Translations under genes and position numbers: made by a program
In this document: piece by piece, positions 27,501-36,182 of the stretch
Layout of the letters: each line of letters opens with the position of its first letter
Position numbering within the stretch: the stretch's first letter is position 1
From: Bacteroidota bacterium
Lineage (GTDB): Bacteria > Bacteroidota > Bacteroidia > Chitinophagales > Chitinophagaceae
Reading direction: 5' to 3'
DNA length: 64,000 nucleotides
Assembly: GCA_020161435.1 (NCBI GenBank)
Contig: JAIUNV010000002.1
Location: forward strand, 682,001-746,000
Notes under the pieces: model-generated
Told to the model about the DNA's origin: nothing
The model's input: the letters and a program-made list of their open reading frames with translations, nothing else
Databases searched by the model: none

Positions 27501-29027
27501 GGTAGGGTGATTGGCAACTGCATAAAACTGTGTTACGTTGTACCCGCTGTTTTTACGTGCAAAGCTGGGGAAAGTACCAGGTCCGGGGTTATCTGCATCA
27601 TTGGTAAAATCAATTCCACCATCTGTTCCCATAATTAAACGGGAGCTACTACCGGGCGAATAAGAAAAGGCATGATGATCTGCATGTACGTTTTGTGCGT
27701 TTGTATACCCGGTGGCAGCAAACAAACTCCAGGTGGTTTTTTGTCCCCACGACGAACCTCCATTATCTGACCGCAATGCATCAACGCCACCAATATAAAG
27801 CCGGTTGGCATTGTTAGGATCGACCGCAGCTATCAAATCATACCAGGCCTGACCACGGGTAAAGTTCGAATTATCGCCCTGGTCAATAATGGTAGGCACA
27901 GCTCTGTTCAGCCAGTTATATGTAATGCCATCGAACTGCTTGATATGGCTGGCATTTCGAGTTCCGTTTCCTTCAAATATTGCGTACACGATATCTGGGT
28001 TGCTTGGTGCTACAGCCAGTTCAATTCTGTCATACGCATCGGAATTGGTGGCCAGTGGTACCACATTGGTTGATGGATCGGGGGTAATATCTTCCCATGT
28101 ACCTGCATTACCTGTATTAATGCCATGAACACTGGCTACACTCCTGTACACTCTTCCCTGAGCAAAAAAGCCGAGAGATGCATACATATCGCCGTTGCCT
28201 GCCAGTTCCAAATCGGCACCTCGACTACTGGAACCAAAAACCGGGCTGCCTAACACCTGCGTCCAGCTGAGGCCGCCATCAATTGATTTTTGAATACCCA
28301 AAGCCTGCGTTGCCGTTCTATTCCGCAACGATGCATATACATTGCCGGCATTGTCAATCTGCAAATCTTGCACATAGGCAAAGTTGGAAGTACTGGTAAG
28401 GCGTGTCCAGGTGGTACCGCCGTTGGTACTTTTCCAGATACCCAACCCTTCAATGGCATCGGCATTAAACCAACCTTCGCCGGTGCCAAAGTACATTACC
28501 TGCGGGTTAGTAGCGCTTTGCGCAAATGAGGTAACGGCTATGTTGTCGAAAAAGTCGTTCACTTTAACCCATGTGGGGTTTACTGCCGTAATGTCGTTTG
28601 TGTACCACAATCCACCGCCTACTGAGCCTGCCCACACTTTTTTGTAGCCATTGGCGGCATCGCCCAAATCGAACCAGGCTACACGGCTGCGGCCACCCAC
28701 ATTGTTGGGGCCACGCTCCGTCCAGCTGATACCGGTTACGGGGGCCAAAGGATTAATTTTTTTAGCCGCAACAATCTGGTCCCTCAGTTTGCGGGCTTCT
28801 ATTAGTTTTTCTACCGGCACCCTGCCCGAAGATGGGTCTTTGGTGAGTTGGTAATCCCACGAAATAGCCCTGTCGATGCCGTCTTGCTTTGCTTCCCGCT
28901 TTAAAAGGCTAAGGGGTTTCTCGCCTTGCTGTCGTGTAGTTGCGGTCAGCCGCTGCTCTTCAAATGCTACAATGCCGCTGGCAGCCAGGCCAGCCATCAA
29001 CAACAAGTAGGGGGTAAATTTTATCAT
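24537..29027 (-). CDS. Giant T9SS-exported protein with BNR propeller and Calx-beta domain
   Basis: The 1496-residue protein starts with a signal peptide (PYLLLMAGLAASGIVAF) from ATG 29027; a longer frame to 29099 would hide it. The N-terminal half is a sortilin/BNR-type beta-propeller with many Asp-box motifs (IWKSTNGGTTWTRL, IQKSIDGGLSWTQVLG, VWETTNGGTSWTSVEG). A Calx-beta-like domain is around residue 870-970 (DYLITTNGNFTSP, then IRVFDDTEIEGEEVVRLTYS). A carbohydrate-binding-like region follows. The C-terminus is a type A T9SS sorting region with LPVSWLDVTAKA, INYYRIRQIDANGD and the end DVSTLPAGSYILRVSTGGTQ. It is probably a secreted or cell-surface protein; its substrate is not known. Confidence 0.87.
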   Translation of the reverse strand: MIKFTPYLLLMAGLAASGIVAFEEQRLTATTRQQGEKPLSLLKREAKQDGIDRAISWDYQLTKDPSSGRVPVEKLIEARKLRDQIVAAKKINPLAPVTGISWTERGPNNVGGRSRVAWFDLGDAANGYKKVWAGSVGGGLWYTNDITAVNPTWVKVNDFFDNIAVTSFAQSATNPQVMYFGTGEGWFNADAIEGLGIWKSTNGGTTWTRLTSTSNFAYVQDLQIDNAGNVYASLRNRTATQALGIQKSIDGGLSWTQVLGSPVFGSSSRGADLELAGNGDMYASLGFFAQGRVYRSVASVHGINTGNAGTWEDITPDPSTNVVPLATNSDAYDRIELAVAPSNPDIVYAIFEGNGTRNASHIKQFDGITYNWLNRAVPTIIDQGDNSNFTRGQAWYDLIAAVDPNNANRLYIGGVDALRSDNGGSSWGQKTTWSLFAATGYTNAQNVHADHHAFSYSPGSSSRLIMGTDGGIDFTNDADNPGPGTFPSFARKNSGYNVTQFYAVANHPTNPNFFLAGSQDNGSHRFTAAGMNSTVQVTGGDGAFCHIDQNEPNIMITSYVYNNYYVSTDGGNSFSSRSKGNTGGFINPTDYDDYANILYGGNTSGSYFRWLSPATNGANTNVSVSNFGGASVTHVAVSPSLTNAVYFGTNNGRVVLVNDAHSGTSKTGTIIFNSGISGSVSCVAVDPANEQHILVTFSNYGVNSVWETTNGGTSWTSVEGNLPDMPVRWAIFDPRNSDQALLATDMGVWSTDNLNGSSTAWDPTNTGLANVRVDMLQYTPGTRVLSAATHGRGLFTSLVPARTTADINFEAPKLLAAEAVTGTIDCRKYRDYTINLTIATAPVGDAQVTVQVAAGSTATPGTDYLITTNGNFTSPSMTTTFASGSTTSKPITIRVFDDTEIEGEEVVRLTYSLSGSTTAIPGAGPQTVSISLPDNDVLPSSGSAITVTAGVYEATFSQPFRAEFTDSKTQMIFTAAELNALGIGAGTITQLGFDIATKNTLGTYENFRLGMKQVALGSFNENLAFQTGLTTVYTAANFTSQVGINDFILQTPFVWDGVSNILVEMCFDNEFSTPAAGGTPDAAKVEITGTSNDANPLIMAVWNRENSSTCDGLNSVGSLFTGAGSDPTRYIRPVVRFRATASGSVNIASTLNTTNTYYLGPFSDIYIYNTAGNEVVARIKNLSAHDYGCTQITIDRSGATAKAFWNGTASNQIADKTLSVVPANNNPNGAFEITLYYTEAEVTGWQTATGRNWSEAQLVKTTNPISSYTPGAVPVNQVAINATTAKGLYGSVGRTIMGYFASGFSGFGVGVPDATLPVSWLDVTAKAQADHNLISWATATEQGNARFEVQISRNGNTFTTLGTVGGAGHSNSRKDYSFKHLKPEAGINYYRIRQIDANGDASISKVVSVRSVATASVQPFIFPTVATSSITLNMGQLVAQQVQWEIFSNDMRLLKRSANLSNFVQTGIDVSTLPAGSYILRVSTGGTQQALRFVKQ

Positions 29028-29194
29028 AGGTAAGTATTGGGTTGCTAACATACAAAACTTGGCCCCGCCATATTCAACTGGTGAATGTCTTTTTGGCAAT
29101 TAGTGCTGAAAAATTGTACAGAATTTGCGCCAACAGGTTGTGGATATACGGGCTAACCTGCAAAAATGGCTTTAACAACTGCAAAAAATGGCCA

Positions 29195-29210
29195 TGGCAC
29201 AGTTATGGCT
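29195..29210 (+). promoter_or_regulatory. Possible sigma-54-like -24/-12 element upstream of groES
   Basis: TGGCAC-n5-TGGCT keeps the GG-n10-GC core of sigma-54 promoters, one base off TTGCT at -12. It lies 52 bp upstream of the groES ATG. No RpoN gene or activator site is seen in the window, so this may be chance. No CIRCE inverted repeat was found. Confidence 0.2.
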
Positions 29211-29261
29211 TTCCCTCTGGCACATAACACATTCATTTAAAACACTAAAACAATACGTTTT

Positions 29262-29549
29262 ATGGCCAAAGAAAAAAAACTGTCGGTGACTCCCCTGCAT
29301 GACAGAGTAATTGTAAAGCCAGCCGCTGCTGAAGAAAAAACTGCCGGTGGCATCATCATTCCCGATACAGCCAAAGAAAAGCCACAGCGTGGTACTGTAG
29401 TTGCTGCTGGCCCTGGCAAAAAAGATGAGCCCGTAACAGTAAAAGCTGGTAATACCGTATTGTATGGCAAATACGCCGGTACAGAAATCAGCATCGAAGG
29501 TGCCGACTATCTCATCATGCGTGAAAGCGACATTCTGGCTATTGTATAA
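29262..29549 (+). CDS. groES: Co-chaperonin GroES
   Basis: The 95-residue protein is a standard GroES, the lid of the GroEL folding chamber. It shows the family start ([20 protein letters not shown]), the mobile loop ([19 protein letters not shown]) and the C-terminal [14 protein letters not shown]. It is followed 150 bp later by groEL, longer than usual, but the two are co-directional and are likely one operon. The upstream 230 bp hold no CIRCE element. Confidence 0.97.
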   Translation: MAKEKKLSVTPLHDRVIVKPAAAEEKTAGGIIIPDTAKEKPQRGTVVAAGPGKKDEPVTVKAGNTVLYGKYAGTEISIEGADYLIMRESDILAIV

Positions 29550-29699
29550 AGCCAGACCCTTGGGTAAAGGAAAGCCCACAATGGTTGTTCAAGCTTTTGC
29601 CCAATAGTATTACCAACAGTTGAAGTGTGCGACGCAACCAAAGCTTTATAGCATTGCTGTCGCCGATAACCAAAAACAAAAAACTCCAAACATTAAAAT

Positions 29700-31337
29700 A
29701 TGGCTAAGCAAATTTTCTTCGATATCGAAGCCCGCAACAAAATGAAAAAGGGCGTAGATACCCTGGCAAATGCCGTGAAAGTAACCCTCGGTCCTAAAGG
29801 CCGCAACGTTGTTATCGAAAAGAAATTTGGTGCTCCTGCAGTAACCAAGGATGGTGTAAGCGTAGCAAAAGAAATTGAACTGGAAGACGCCATTGAAAAC
29901 ATGGGAGCCCAAATGGTGAAGGAAGTAGCCAGCAAAACTGCTGACATTGCCGGCGACGGTACCACTACTGCCACCGTACTGGCTCAATCTATCATTAGCG
30001 AAGGCCTGAAAATGGTAGCCGCTGGTGCCAACCCCATGGACCTGAAGCGTGGCATTGACAAGGCAGTAAGCCTCGTAGTAGCCAACCTGAAAGGGCAAAG
30101 CCAGGCTGTAGGCAACGACAGCAAGAAAATTCAACAGGTAGCAACTATCTCTGCCAACAACGACGAAACCATTGGTAAACTCATTGCCGAAGCTTTTGCC
30201 AAAGTGGGTAAAGAAGGTGTAATTACCGTAGAAGAAGCCAAAGGCACCGACACTACCGTAGACGTAGTAGAAGGTATGCAGTTTGACCGCGGTTATATCA
30301 GCCCATACTTTGTAACCAACAGCGAGAAGATGGAAGCTGAACTGCAGAACCCCTACATCCTGATTTTCGATAAGAAAATCAGCGCCATGAAAGACATCCT
30401 CCACATCCTCGAGAAAGTAGCTCAGGGCGGTCGTCCGCTGCTGATTATTGCCGAAGACCTGGAAGGTGAAGCACTGGCTACCCTGGTAGTAAACAAACTG
30501 CGTGGTACCCTGAAAGTGGCTGCTGTAAAAGCCCCCGGCTTTGGTGACCGTCGCAAAGAAATGCTCCAGGACATCGCTATCCTTACCAAGGGTATCGTGA
30601 TTAGCGAAGAGCAGGGTTACAAGTTGGAGAATGCTGACCTCACTTACCTCGGTCAGGCTGCCAGCGTAACCATCGACAAAGACAATACGACTATCGTAGG
30701 TGGCAAGGGCGACAAGAAAGACATTGCAGCCCGTGTCAACCAAATTAAAGCGCAGATTGAAACCACTACTTCCGACTACGATCGTGAAAAGCTCCAGGAG
30801 CGTTTGGCGAAACTGGCCGGTGGTGTAGCCGTACTGTACGTAGGTGCTACTACCGAAGTAGAAATGAAAGAGAAGAAAGACCGCGTAGATGATGCCCTGC
30901 ATGCTACCCGTGCCGCTGTAGAAGAAGGCATTGTACCTGGTGGTGGTGTGGCGTACATCCGTGCCATCGAAGCTTTGGAAGCCAAGGTAAAAGGACAGAT
31001 TGCTGATGAGCAAACAGGTATGGCTATTGTACGCCGTGCATTGGAAGAGCCCATCCGCACCCTTACTGCCAACGCAGGCATCGACGGTTCTATCGTGGTG
31101 CAGAAGATCCGCGAAGGCAAAGCCGACTTTGGTTTCAATGCCCGCACTGAAGTGTATGAAAACCTCTTCAAGGCTGGTGTAATTGACCCAACCAAAGTAA
31201 GCCGCGTAGCCTTGGAAAATGCCGCTTCAATTGCCGGTATGCTCCTCACTACCGAGTGTGTGGTAGCCGACAAGCCAGAGCCTAAATCTGCAGCACCAGC
31301 AGGTGGCCACCCAGGCATGGGCGGAATGGATTATTAA
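29700..31337 (+). CDS. groEL: Chaperonin GroEL
   Basis: The 545-residue protein is a full-length GroEL, the ATP-dependent 60-kDa folding chamber. Typical features are [19 protein letters not shown] near residue 26, the ATP-site [11 protein letters not shown] near 87, and [18 protein letters not shown] near 402. It ends in [11 protein letters not shown], a Gly/Met-rich tail. The long frame on the opposite strand is an artefact of its codon bias. A strong terminator follows 79 bp later. Confidence 0.98.
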   Translation: MAKQIFFDIEARNKMKKGVDTLANAVKVTLGPKGRNVVIEKKFGAPAVTKDGVSVAKEIELEDAIENMGAQMVKEVASKTADIAGDGTTTATVLAQSIISEGLKMVAAGANPMDLKRGIDKAVSLVVANLKGQSQAVGNDSKKIQQVATISANNDETIGKLIAEAFAKVGKEGVITVEEAKGTDTTVDVVEGMQFDRGYISPYFVTNSEKMEAELQNPYILIFDKKISAMKDILHILEKVAQGGRPLLIIAEDLEGEALATLVVNKLRGTLKVAAVKAPGFGDRRKEMLQDIAILTKGIVISEEQGYKLENADLTYLGQAASVTIDKDNTTIVGGKGDKKDIAARVNQIKAQIETTTSDYDREKLQERLAKLAGGVAVLYVGATTEVEMKEKKDRVDDALHATRAAVEEGIVPGGGVAYIRAIEALEAKVKGQIADEQTGMAIVRRALEEPIRTLTANAGIDGSIVVQKIREGKADFGFNARTEVYENLFKAGVIDPTKVSRVALENAASIAGMLLTTECVVADKPEPKSAAPAGGHPGMGGMDY

Positions 31338-31338
31338 G

Positions 31339-31403
31339 AAAGTCGGGAGACGGAAAGTCGGGAAAGACCGAAAGTCAGAAGACCGGAGTCCGAAGACAAA
31401 AGT
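31339..31403. repeat. Degenerate purine-rich repeat after groEL (AAAGTCGGGA type)
   Basis: Between the groEL stop and its terminator there are several near-copies of GAAAGTCGGGA, GACCGAAAGTCAGAAG and GACCGGAGTCCGAAGAC. The words are short and imperfect and read best as a degenerate tandem. It resembles other purine-rich spacers in the window. No coding potential. Confidence 0.55.
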
Positions 31404-31415
31404 CTCCTTTTATAC

Positions 31416-31452
31416 AAACCCCGTTTGCTATGGCAGACGGGGTTTCTTTTTT
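31416..31452 (+). terminator. Rho-independent terminator of groES-groEL
   Basis: AAACCCCGT (31416-31424) pairs with ACGGGGTTT (31437-31445), followed by C and six T. The loop is 12 nt. Confidence 0.88.
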
Positions 31453-31478
31453 GCCATACTCATTTACCCAACAAATAG

Positions 31479-31510
31479 TTTGTAAAATTTGGAGATTCTA
31501 CCTTTCTTTG
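31479..31510 (+). promoter_or_regulatory. Promoter of the TetR-exporter operon
   Basis: TTTG (31479-31482), a 20-bp spacer, then TTTCTTTG (31503-31510) fits the Bacteroidetes -33/-7 pattern with one mismatch in the -7 box. It is 24 bp upstream of the GTG start at 31535. It is the only promoter with a good -33 that I found here. Confidence 0.55.
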
Positions 31511-31534
31511 CATTTAACCAAATGGTTAAACCAA

Positions 31535-32155
31535 GTGGGTAACACTGAAATCAGCATAGAAAACGCAGAACAAAAAATATTGACAGCGGCCCGCAATGTC
31601 TTTATCCGCAAGGGGTTTGCCGGTGCCCGCATGCAGGAAATAGCCGATGAAGCCGGCATCAACAAAGCCCTACTGCACTATTATTTCCGGAGTAAGGAAA
31701 AGTTGTTCGAAGTGATTTTCAAGGAATCTTTTGGCAAACTGCTGCCCGAACTGGCAGACATTTTTCAGCAACCTGGTTCTGTGTTCGAAAAAATTGAACG
31801 CTTTACCGAGGCCTACATTTCGATTGTAATGGAGCACCCCTTCATTCCCGTATTTGTGCTCAGCGAAATACACCGCAACCCCGATGAGTTTTTCGATACA
31901 TACATACGGCCGGAACTGGCAGGCAATATTCAAATTATCGCACAGCAGTTTGCAGTGGCCGCACAGCAAGGCATCATTCGGCCCATTGACCCACGCCAAC
32001 TGATAATGAATGTGATGAGTCTTTGTGTGTTTCCCTTTGTAGCCCGGCCCATGCTGCAACGCATGTTGCATGTAAATGATGCTGCATTTATGCAATTGCT
32101 CCAAGAACGCAAAACGGCTGTCAGCCAGTTCATCATTCAAGCCATAAAACCATAA
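31535..32155 (+). CDS. TetR/AcrR-family regulator of the adjacent exporter
   Basis: The 206-residue protein has the TetR N-terminal helix-turn-helix (ILTAARNVFIRKGFAGARM, then EIADEAGINKALLHYYFRS). A C-terminal ligand-binding domain (FTEAYISIVMEHPFIPVFVL) follows. I take GTG 31535 as start; the frame is open upstream to 31430 but that part lies over the terminator and promoter. It is 3 bp upstream of the TolC gene, the same order as cecR next to ybhGFSR of E. coli. It likely represses the exporter operon and its own gene and responds to a toxic compound. Confidence 0.88.
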   Translation: MGNTEISIENAEQKILTAARNVFIRKGFAGARMQEIADEAGINKALLHYYFRSKEKLFEVIFKESFGKLLPELADIFQQPGSVFEKIERFTEAYISIVMEHPFIPVFVLSEIHRNPDEFFDTYIRPELAGNIQIIAQQFAVAAQQGIIRPIDPRQLIMNVMSLCVFPFVARPMLQRMLHVNDAAFMQLLQERKTAVSQFIIQAIKP

Positions 32156-32158
32156 TTG

Positions 32159-33430
32159 ATGAAAGCACTCCTACTCTCTTTCTTGTTGCTTTGTTGTGGG
32201 CCATGGTGGAGCCAGGCACAGCAGCGGCTTTCGCTACCACAAGTACAACAGCAGGCAGCGGCACAACTGCCCCTGTTGAAACGAAAAGCATTGGCGGCAG
32301 AAACGGCCAAAACGCAAACGGCTAATCTCAATAATAACTTTTTGCCACAACTCAGTGTGAATGCGCAAGCCAGCTGGCAATCGGATGTAACGGCTTTGAA
32401 TGTGGGCAATATTCCGGGCTTCCCGAAAATAGAGCCACTGAGTAAAGATCAATACAGGGCTACTTTGGATGTGAATCAACTGATATACGACGGCGGCATC
32501 AACCGCAGGCAAAAAGAGATGACGCACTTGCAGCAACTGTTGCGGGAAGAAGAAGTAAACATAGCACTGCAGCAACTGAAAGAACGCATCAATAATCTTT
32601 ACCTGAATGTAATGCTGATTGATGAGCAACAACAGCAACTCAACATTCTGTTTAAAGACATAGAAGCCGGCATAGCCAAAGTAAAAGCGCAGGTTCAATT
32701 TGGCACCGCCTTTCGCTCTAATCTGGCACTAATGGAAGCGGAACAATTGAAAGCCCAACAGCGAAGCATAGAATTGCAAAACGACCGCGAAGGTTTATTG
32801 AGTGTGTTGGCATTGTACACCGGTCAACAAATACCAGCCGATGCTGTGCTGGAAGCCCCTGAAGTACCTGCCATGGTGAGTGCCAATGACATTAGCCGTC
32901 CGGAGTTGCAACTCTACCAACTGCAAGACAGTTTGTACCAACTGCAAGCTGCGACCGTTACAAACAAACTGCAACCACGCATCAGTGCTTTTGCCAATGC
33001 CGGTTATGGCCGCCCGGGTTTGAACATGCTGAAAAATGAATTTGCACCGTTTGCAACAACAGGCGTTCGCTTTAGCTGGAACCTCAGCAATTTTTACAAC
33101 AAGAACAACGACAAAATTCAAGCGGCCATCAACCGCAAAGACATACAGGCACAACAGGAAAACTTTGTGCAGCAAACCACGGCACAACTGCGCCAGCAGC
33201 AGTCGGCCATCAGCAAATTGCAGGCACTCATTGGCACCGATAAACAAATCATTGCATTGAAAACACAGGTAAAAGAAGCCGCAAAAGCACAACTGGAAAA
33301 TGGCGTCATCGCTGCCAGCGATTACCTCCGCGAAGTGAATGCAGAAGACCAGGCACGGCAAGCACTGGCACTGCATCAATTGCAATTGCTTCAAGCATTA
33401 CTCAACTACTCTACCACAGCAGGAAAATAA
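32159..33430 (+). CDS. TolC-family outer-membrane efflux protein
   Basis: The 423-residue protein has a signal peptide (LLLSFLLLCCGPWWSQAQ) and the long coiled helices of TolC proteins, with LDVNQLIYDGGINRRQKEM and GVRFSWNLSNFYNKNNDK as the two repeat halves. It forms the outer-membrane exit duct for the efflux system that follows. ATG 32159 is the start, 3 bp after tetR. Glutamine is unusually frequent (runs of QQQ), probably because of the long amphipathic helices. Confidence 0.9.
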   Translation: MKALLLSFLLLCCGPWWSQAQQRLSLPQVQQQAAAQLPLLKRKALAAETAKTQTANLNNNFLPQLSVNAQASWQSDVTALNVGNIPGFPKIEPLSKDQYRATLDVNQLIYDGGINRRQKEMTHLQQLLREEEVNIALQQLKERINNLYLNVMLIDEQQQQLNILFKDIEAGIAKVKAQVQFGTAFRSNLALMEAEQLKAQQRSIELQNDREGLLSVLALYTGQQIPADAVLEAPEVPAMVSANDISRPELQLYQLQDSLYQLQAATVTNKLQPRISAFANAGYGRPGLNMLKNEFAPFATTGVRFSWNLSNFYNKNNDKIQAAINRKDIQAQQENFVQQTTAQLRQQQSAISKLQALIGTDKQIIALKTQVKEAAKAQLENGVIAASDYLREVNAEDQARQALALHQLQLLQALLNYSTTAGK

Positions 33431-33436
33431 ATCATC

Positions 33437-34369
33437 ATGAAAAAAATCAGCATACTCATAGCCTTAGCAGGGCTTTTGCAAGCTTGCAGCAACAAGGGCC
33501 CCGCATACGATGCCACCGGCACTTTTGAAGCCGATGAAGTAATTGTATCAGCCGAAGTACCTGGCAAAATATTGTGGATGCCCATTGAAGAAGGCCAGAC
33601 TATTGCACAAGACAGCGTAGTGGTTAAAATTGATGCAGGTAATCTGGCATTGCAAAAAGCACAAATTGAAGCGAGTGCTGATGCATTGCAACAAAAGACG
33701 AACGATGTACAACCACAACTCAAACTACTGCAGGAGCAACTGCAGGTACAGCAGGCACAAATGGCCACGTTGGAAAAAGAAAAACGTCGCTTTGAGGCAT
33801 TGGTAAAAGCAGATGCTGCCACACCCAAACAACTCGATGATATAGTGGCGCAAATCAATGTACTGCAACAACAAATGCTGGTAACCCGCCAGCAAATGAA
33901 TGTGCAGCAAAGCACCGTGGGTACTGCCAACAGAAGCATTTTGAGTGAGCAAGCACCGCTTACGAAAAGAGCTGACATCATTGCGGATCAAATCAATCGC
34001 AGCAATGTCATCAACCCGATTAACGGAACGGTATTGCTGAAATATGCCAACGCCGGCGAAGTGGTAGGTGCCGGCAAAGCCTTGTACAAAATTGCTGACC
34101 TAAGCAAGTTGCAACTAAGAGCCTACATCACCGGTGACCAACTGAGTCAGATTAAGTTGGGCCAGCAGGTAAAAGTGTTGGTAGACGATGGCAAGAAGAA
34201 CTATAAAACCTACAGCGGCGCTATCATATGGATTGCCGACAAAGCTGAGTTCACCCCCAAAACCATACAAACCAAAGATGAACGGGCAAACCTCGTGTAT
34301 GCCATCAAAGTACTGGTACCCAACGATGGCTATTTGAAAATTGGACAGTATGGAGAAGTGGACTGGTAA
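33437..34369 (+). CDS. HlyD-family periplasmic adaptor lipoprotein
   Basis: The protein (310 residues) has a lipoprotein signal (ISILIALAGLLQAC, lipobox LQAC). A biotinyl-lipoyl-like half is around residues 35-80 (GTFEADEVIVSAEVPGKILW). A long helical hairpin (about 80-190) and a second lipoyl half (SNVINPINGTVLLKYANAGE) follow, then a beta-barrel domain (LRAYITGDQLSQIKLGQQV). It links the ABC permeases to TolC. It resembles E. coli YbhG. It lies 6 bp after tolC. Confidence 0.9.
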   Translation: MKKISILIALAGLLQACSNKGPAYDATGTFEADEVIVSAEVPGKILWMPIEEGQTIAQDSVVVKIDAGNLALQKAQIEASADALQQKTNDVQPQLKLLQEQLQVQQAQMATLEKEKRRFEALVKADAATPKQLDDIVAQINVLQQQMLVTRQQMNVQQSTVGTANRSILSEQAPLTKRADIIADQINRSNVINPINGTVLLKYANAGEVVGAGKALYKIADLSKLQLRAYITGDQLSQIKLGQQVKVLVDDGKKNYKTYSGAIIWIADKAEFTPKTIQTKDERANLVYAIKVLVPNDGYLKIGQYGEVDW

Positions 34370-34507
34370 GAATGATGAATTAGGATTTAGGAATGATGAG
34401 TGTACTTTATCAGTAGCGCATTTCGACAACTAAAAACTACAAACCACAAACAAATAAACCTCAGCCTTGAGCTTTAAACTTTTAGCCTTCAGCATTAAGC
34501 CAAAAAC
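34370..34507. repeat. Low-complexity spacer inside the exporter operon
   Basis: This 138-bp gap between the adaptor and the first ATPase starts with GAATGATGAATTAGGATTTAGG repeats (as GAATGATGAA, TTAGGATTTAGGAATGATGAG) and continues with A/C-rich words (CTACAAACCACAAACAAATAAACC). The pattern recurs at 36183 and 37433 in the same operon. No hairpin or -7 box was identified. Confidence 0.45.
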
Positions 34508-35437
34508 ATGTACAGCATCACCGCACATAACATCAGCAAAGACTACCAAAACGGCAAGGCCGTGGTGTCAGCATTGCGGGATGTATCGCTGCAGGTAAAA
34601 GCCGGCGAACTGTTTGGCCTCATTGGTCCGGATGGCGCTGGCAAAACTTCACTCATCCGCATCCTCACTACGTTGCTGTTACCCTCCAAAGGCACTGCAT
34701 CTGTAGCAGGTTTGGATGTCGTAAAAGACTTCAAAAAAATCAGACAAAAAATTGGCTACATGCCAGGGCGGTTTTCTTTGTACCAGGATTTATCGGTACA
34801 GGAAAACCTCGATTTTTTTGCCAGCATTTTCAATACCAGCATCGAAGCGAACTATCACCTCATCAAAGACATTTACGAACAGATTGCACCTTTCAAAGAC
34901 CGCAAGGCTGGTAAGCTCAGCGGTGGCATGAAACAAAAGCTGGCATTGAGTTGTGCCCTCATTCACAAACCCGAAGTGCTGTTTTTGGATGAGCCCACCA
35001 CTGGTGTAGATGTAGTAAGCCGCAAAGAATTTTGGCAAATGCTGCAACATCTGAAACAAGAAGGGCTGAGCATATTGGTGGCTACGCCTTACATGGATGA
35101 AGCCGCTTTGTGCGACCGTGTAGCCCTCATGCAAGACGGTCGTTTTTTACAGATTAATCCGCCAGCTGATATCATTCATTCTTACACACAACCATTGTGG
35201 TCGGTGAAGGCCAGTAGCATGTACGCACTATTGCAACACCTGAGAGATTACAAAGGCATTGATACCGTTTTTCCTTTTGGCGAAACCTATCACATCACTG
35301 CTTCTCATTCCTGGCAATCGCCGGAAGCACTGCAACAATATTTACAGCAATTAGGCCACGAGCAAATCAACATACAACAAATCACCGCCAATATCGAAGA
35401 CGTGTTTATGCACCTCATGAACCAACCCCATGATTGA
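34508..35437 (+). CDS. ABC transporter ATPase 1 of the exporter, degenerate H-loop
   Basis: The 309-residue ABC ATPase has Walker A GPDGAGKT (about 39-46), signature LSGGMKQKLAL, and Walker B VLFLDEPTTGVD. The H-loop, normally TH, reads VATPYMDEA with proline in place of the histidine. It overlaps the second ATPase by 8 bp. In E. coli YbhF the two ATPase halves are fused; here they are two proteins. A missing H-loop histidine is common in asymmetric ABC pairs. The C-terminal 80 residues are a DUF4162-like tail. Confidence 0.9.
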   Translation: MYSITAHNISKDYQNGKAVVSALRDVSLQVKAGELFGLIGPDGAGKTSLIRILTTLLLPSKGTASVAGLDVVKDFKKIRQKIGYMPGRFSLYQDLSVQENLDFFASIFNTSIEANYHLIKDIYEQIAPFKDRKAGKLSGGMKQKLALSCALIHKPEVLFLDEPTTGVDVVSRKEFWQMLQHLKQEGLSILVATPYMDEAALCDRVALMQDGRFLQINPPADIIHSYTQPLWSVKASSMYALLQHLRDYKGIDTVFPFGETYHITASHSWQSPEALQQYLQQLGHEQINIQQITANIEDVFMHLMNQPHD

Positions 35438-36182
35438 CTCTAATTCACATATCATCACGGCCAATAAGCTCACCAAAACCTTTGGCGATTTCACCGCTGT
35501 GGATGCCATTAGTCTGGATGTACATAAGGGCGAAATCTTTGGTTTTCTTGGCGCCAATGGCGCAGGTAAAAGTACCGCCATGCGCATGTTCTGCGGCCTG
35601 CTCTCTCCTACTTCCGGCGAAGCCAGTGTAGCGGGTTTTGATGTGCGAACCCAATCGGAAATGATCAAGCGCAACATTGGCTACATGAGCCAGAAGTTTA
35701 GCTTGTACGAAGACCTCACGGTACGAGAAAACATGCGCCTCTATGGTGGAATTTATGGAATGAGCTCAGCTGCCATCAAACAGAAAACCGCCGCCATTGT
35801 AGAGGAACTTCATTTACAACACGAACTTAACAGCCTTGTAAAAACATTGCCCCTCGGTTGGAAGCAAAAACTGGCATTCAGCGTAGCTATTTTTCACAAT
35901 CCACCACTTGTGTTTTTAGATGAACCCACCGGCGGTGTTGACCCAATTACACGTCGGGAATTTTGGGAAATGATTTACCGGGCTGCCAATGCCGGCACCA
36001 CTGTGTTTGTAACCACACACTATATGGATGAAGCAGAATATTGCAACCGCGTATGCATAATGGTAGATGGAAAAATTGAAGCCATGGATACGCCTGCACA
36101 ACTCCGCCAACAGTTTCATGCCAAAGGAATGGAAGATGTGTTTTTGCAACTAGCCAGAAAAGCAACACGCAGTGGCGATTGA
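35430..36182 (+). CDS. ABC transporter ATPase 2 of the exporter, degenerate signature
   Basis: The 250-residue ABC ATPase has Walker A GANGAGKST (about 39-47), Walker B LVFLDEPTGGVD and a canonical H-loop VTTHYMDEA. The signature, usually LSGGQ, reads LPLGWKQKLAF. It starts within the first ATPase gene (8-bp overlap), so the two are made together. If the two ATPases form a heterodimer, one ATP site has both good halves and the other has both weak halves. Confidence 0.9.
   Translation: MIDSNSHIITANKLTKTFGDFTAVDAISLDVHKGEIFGFLGANGAGKSTAMRMFCGLLSPTSGEASVAGFDVRTQSEMIKRNIGYMSQKFSLYEDLTVRENMRLYGGIYGMSSAAIKQKTAAIVEELHLQHELNSLVKTLPLGWKQKLAFSVAIFHNPPLVFLDEPTGGVDPITRREFWEMIYRAANAGTTVFVTTHYMDEAEYCNRVCIMVDGKIEAMDTPAQLRQQFHAKGMEDVFLQLARKATRSGD

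Noticed and set aside
29028..29261. CIRCE/HrcA operator upstream of groES
   Set aside because: No TTAGCACTC-n9-GAGTGCTAA-like inverted repeat is present.
29646..31013. Long open frame (455 codons) on the minus strand
   Set aside because: It is antisense to groEL and its composition is a codon-bias artefact of the strongly expressed chaperonin.
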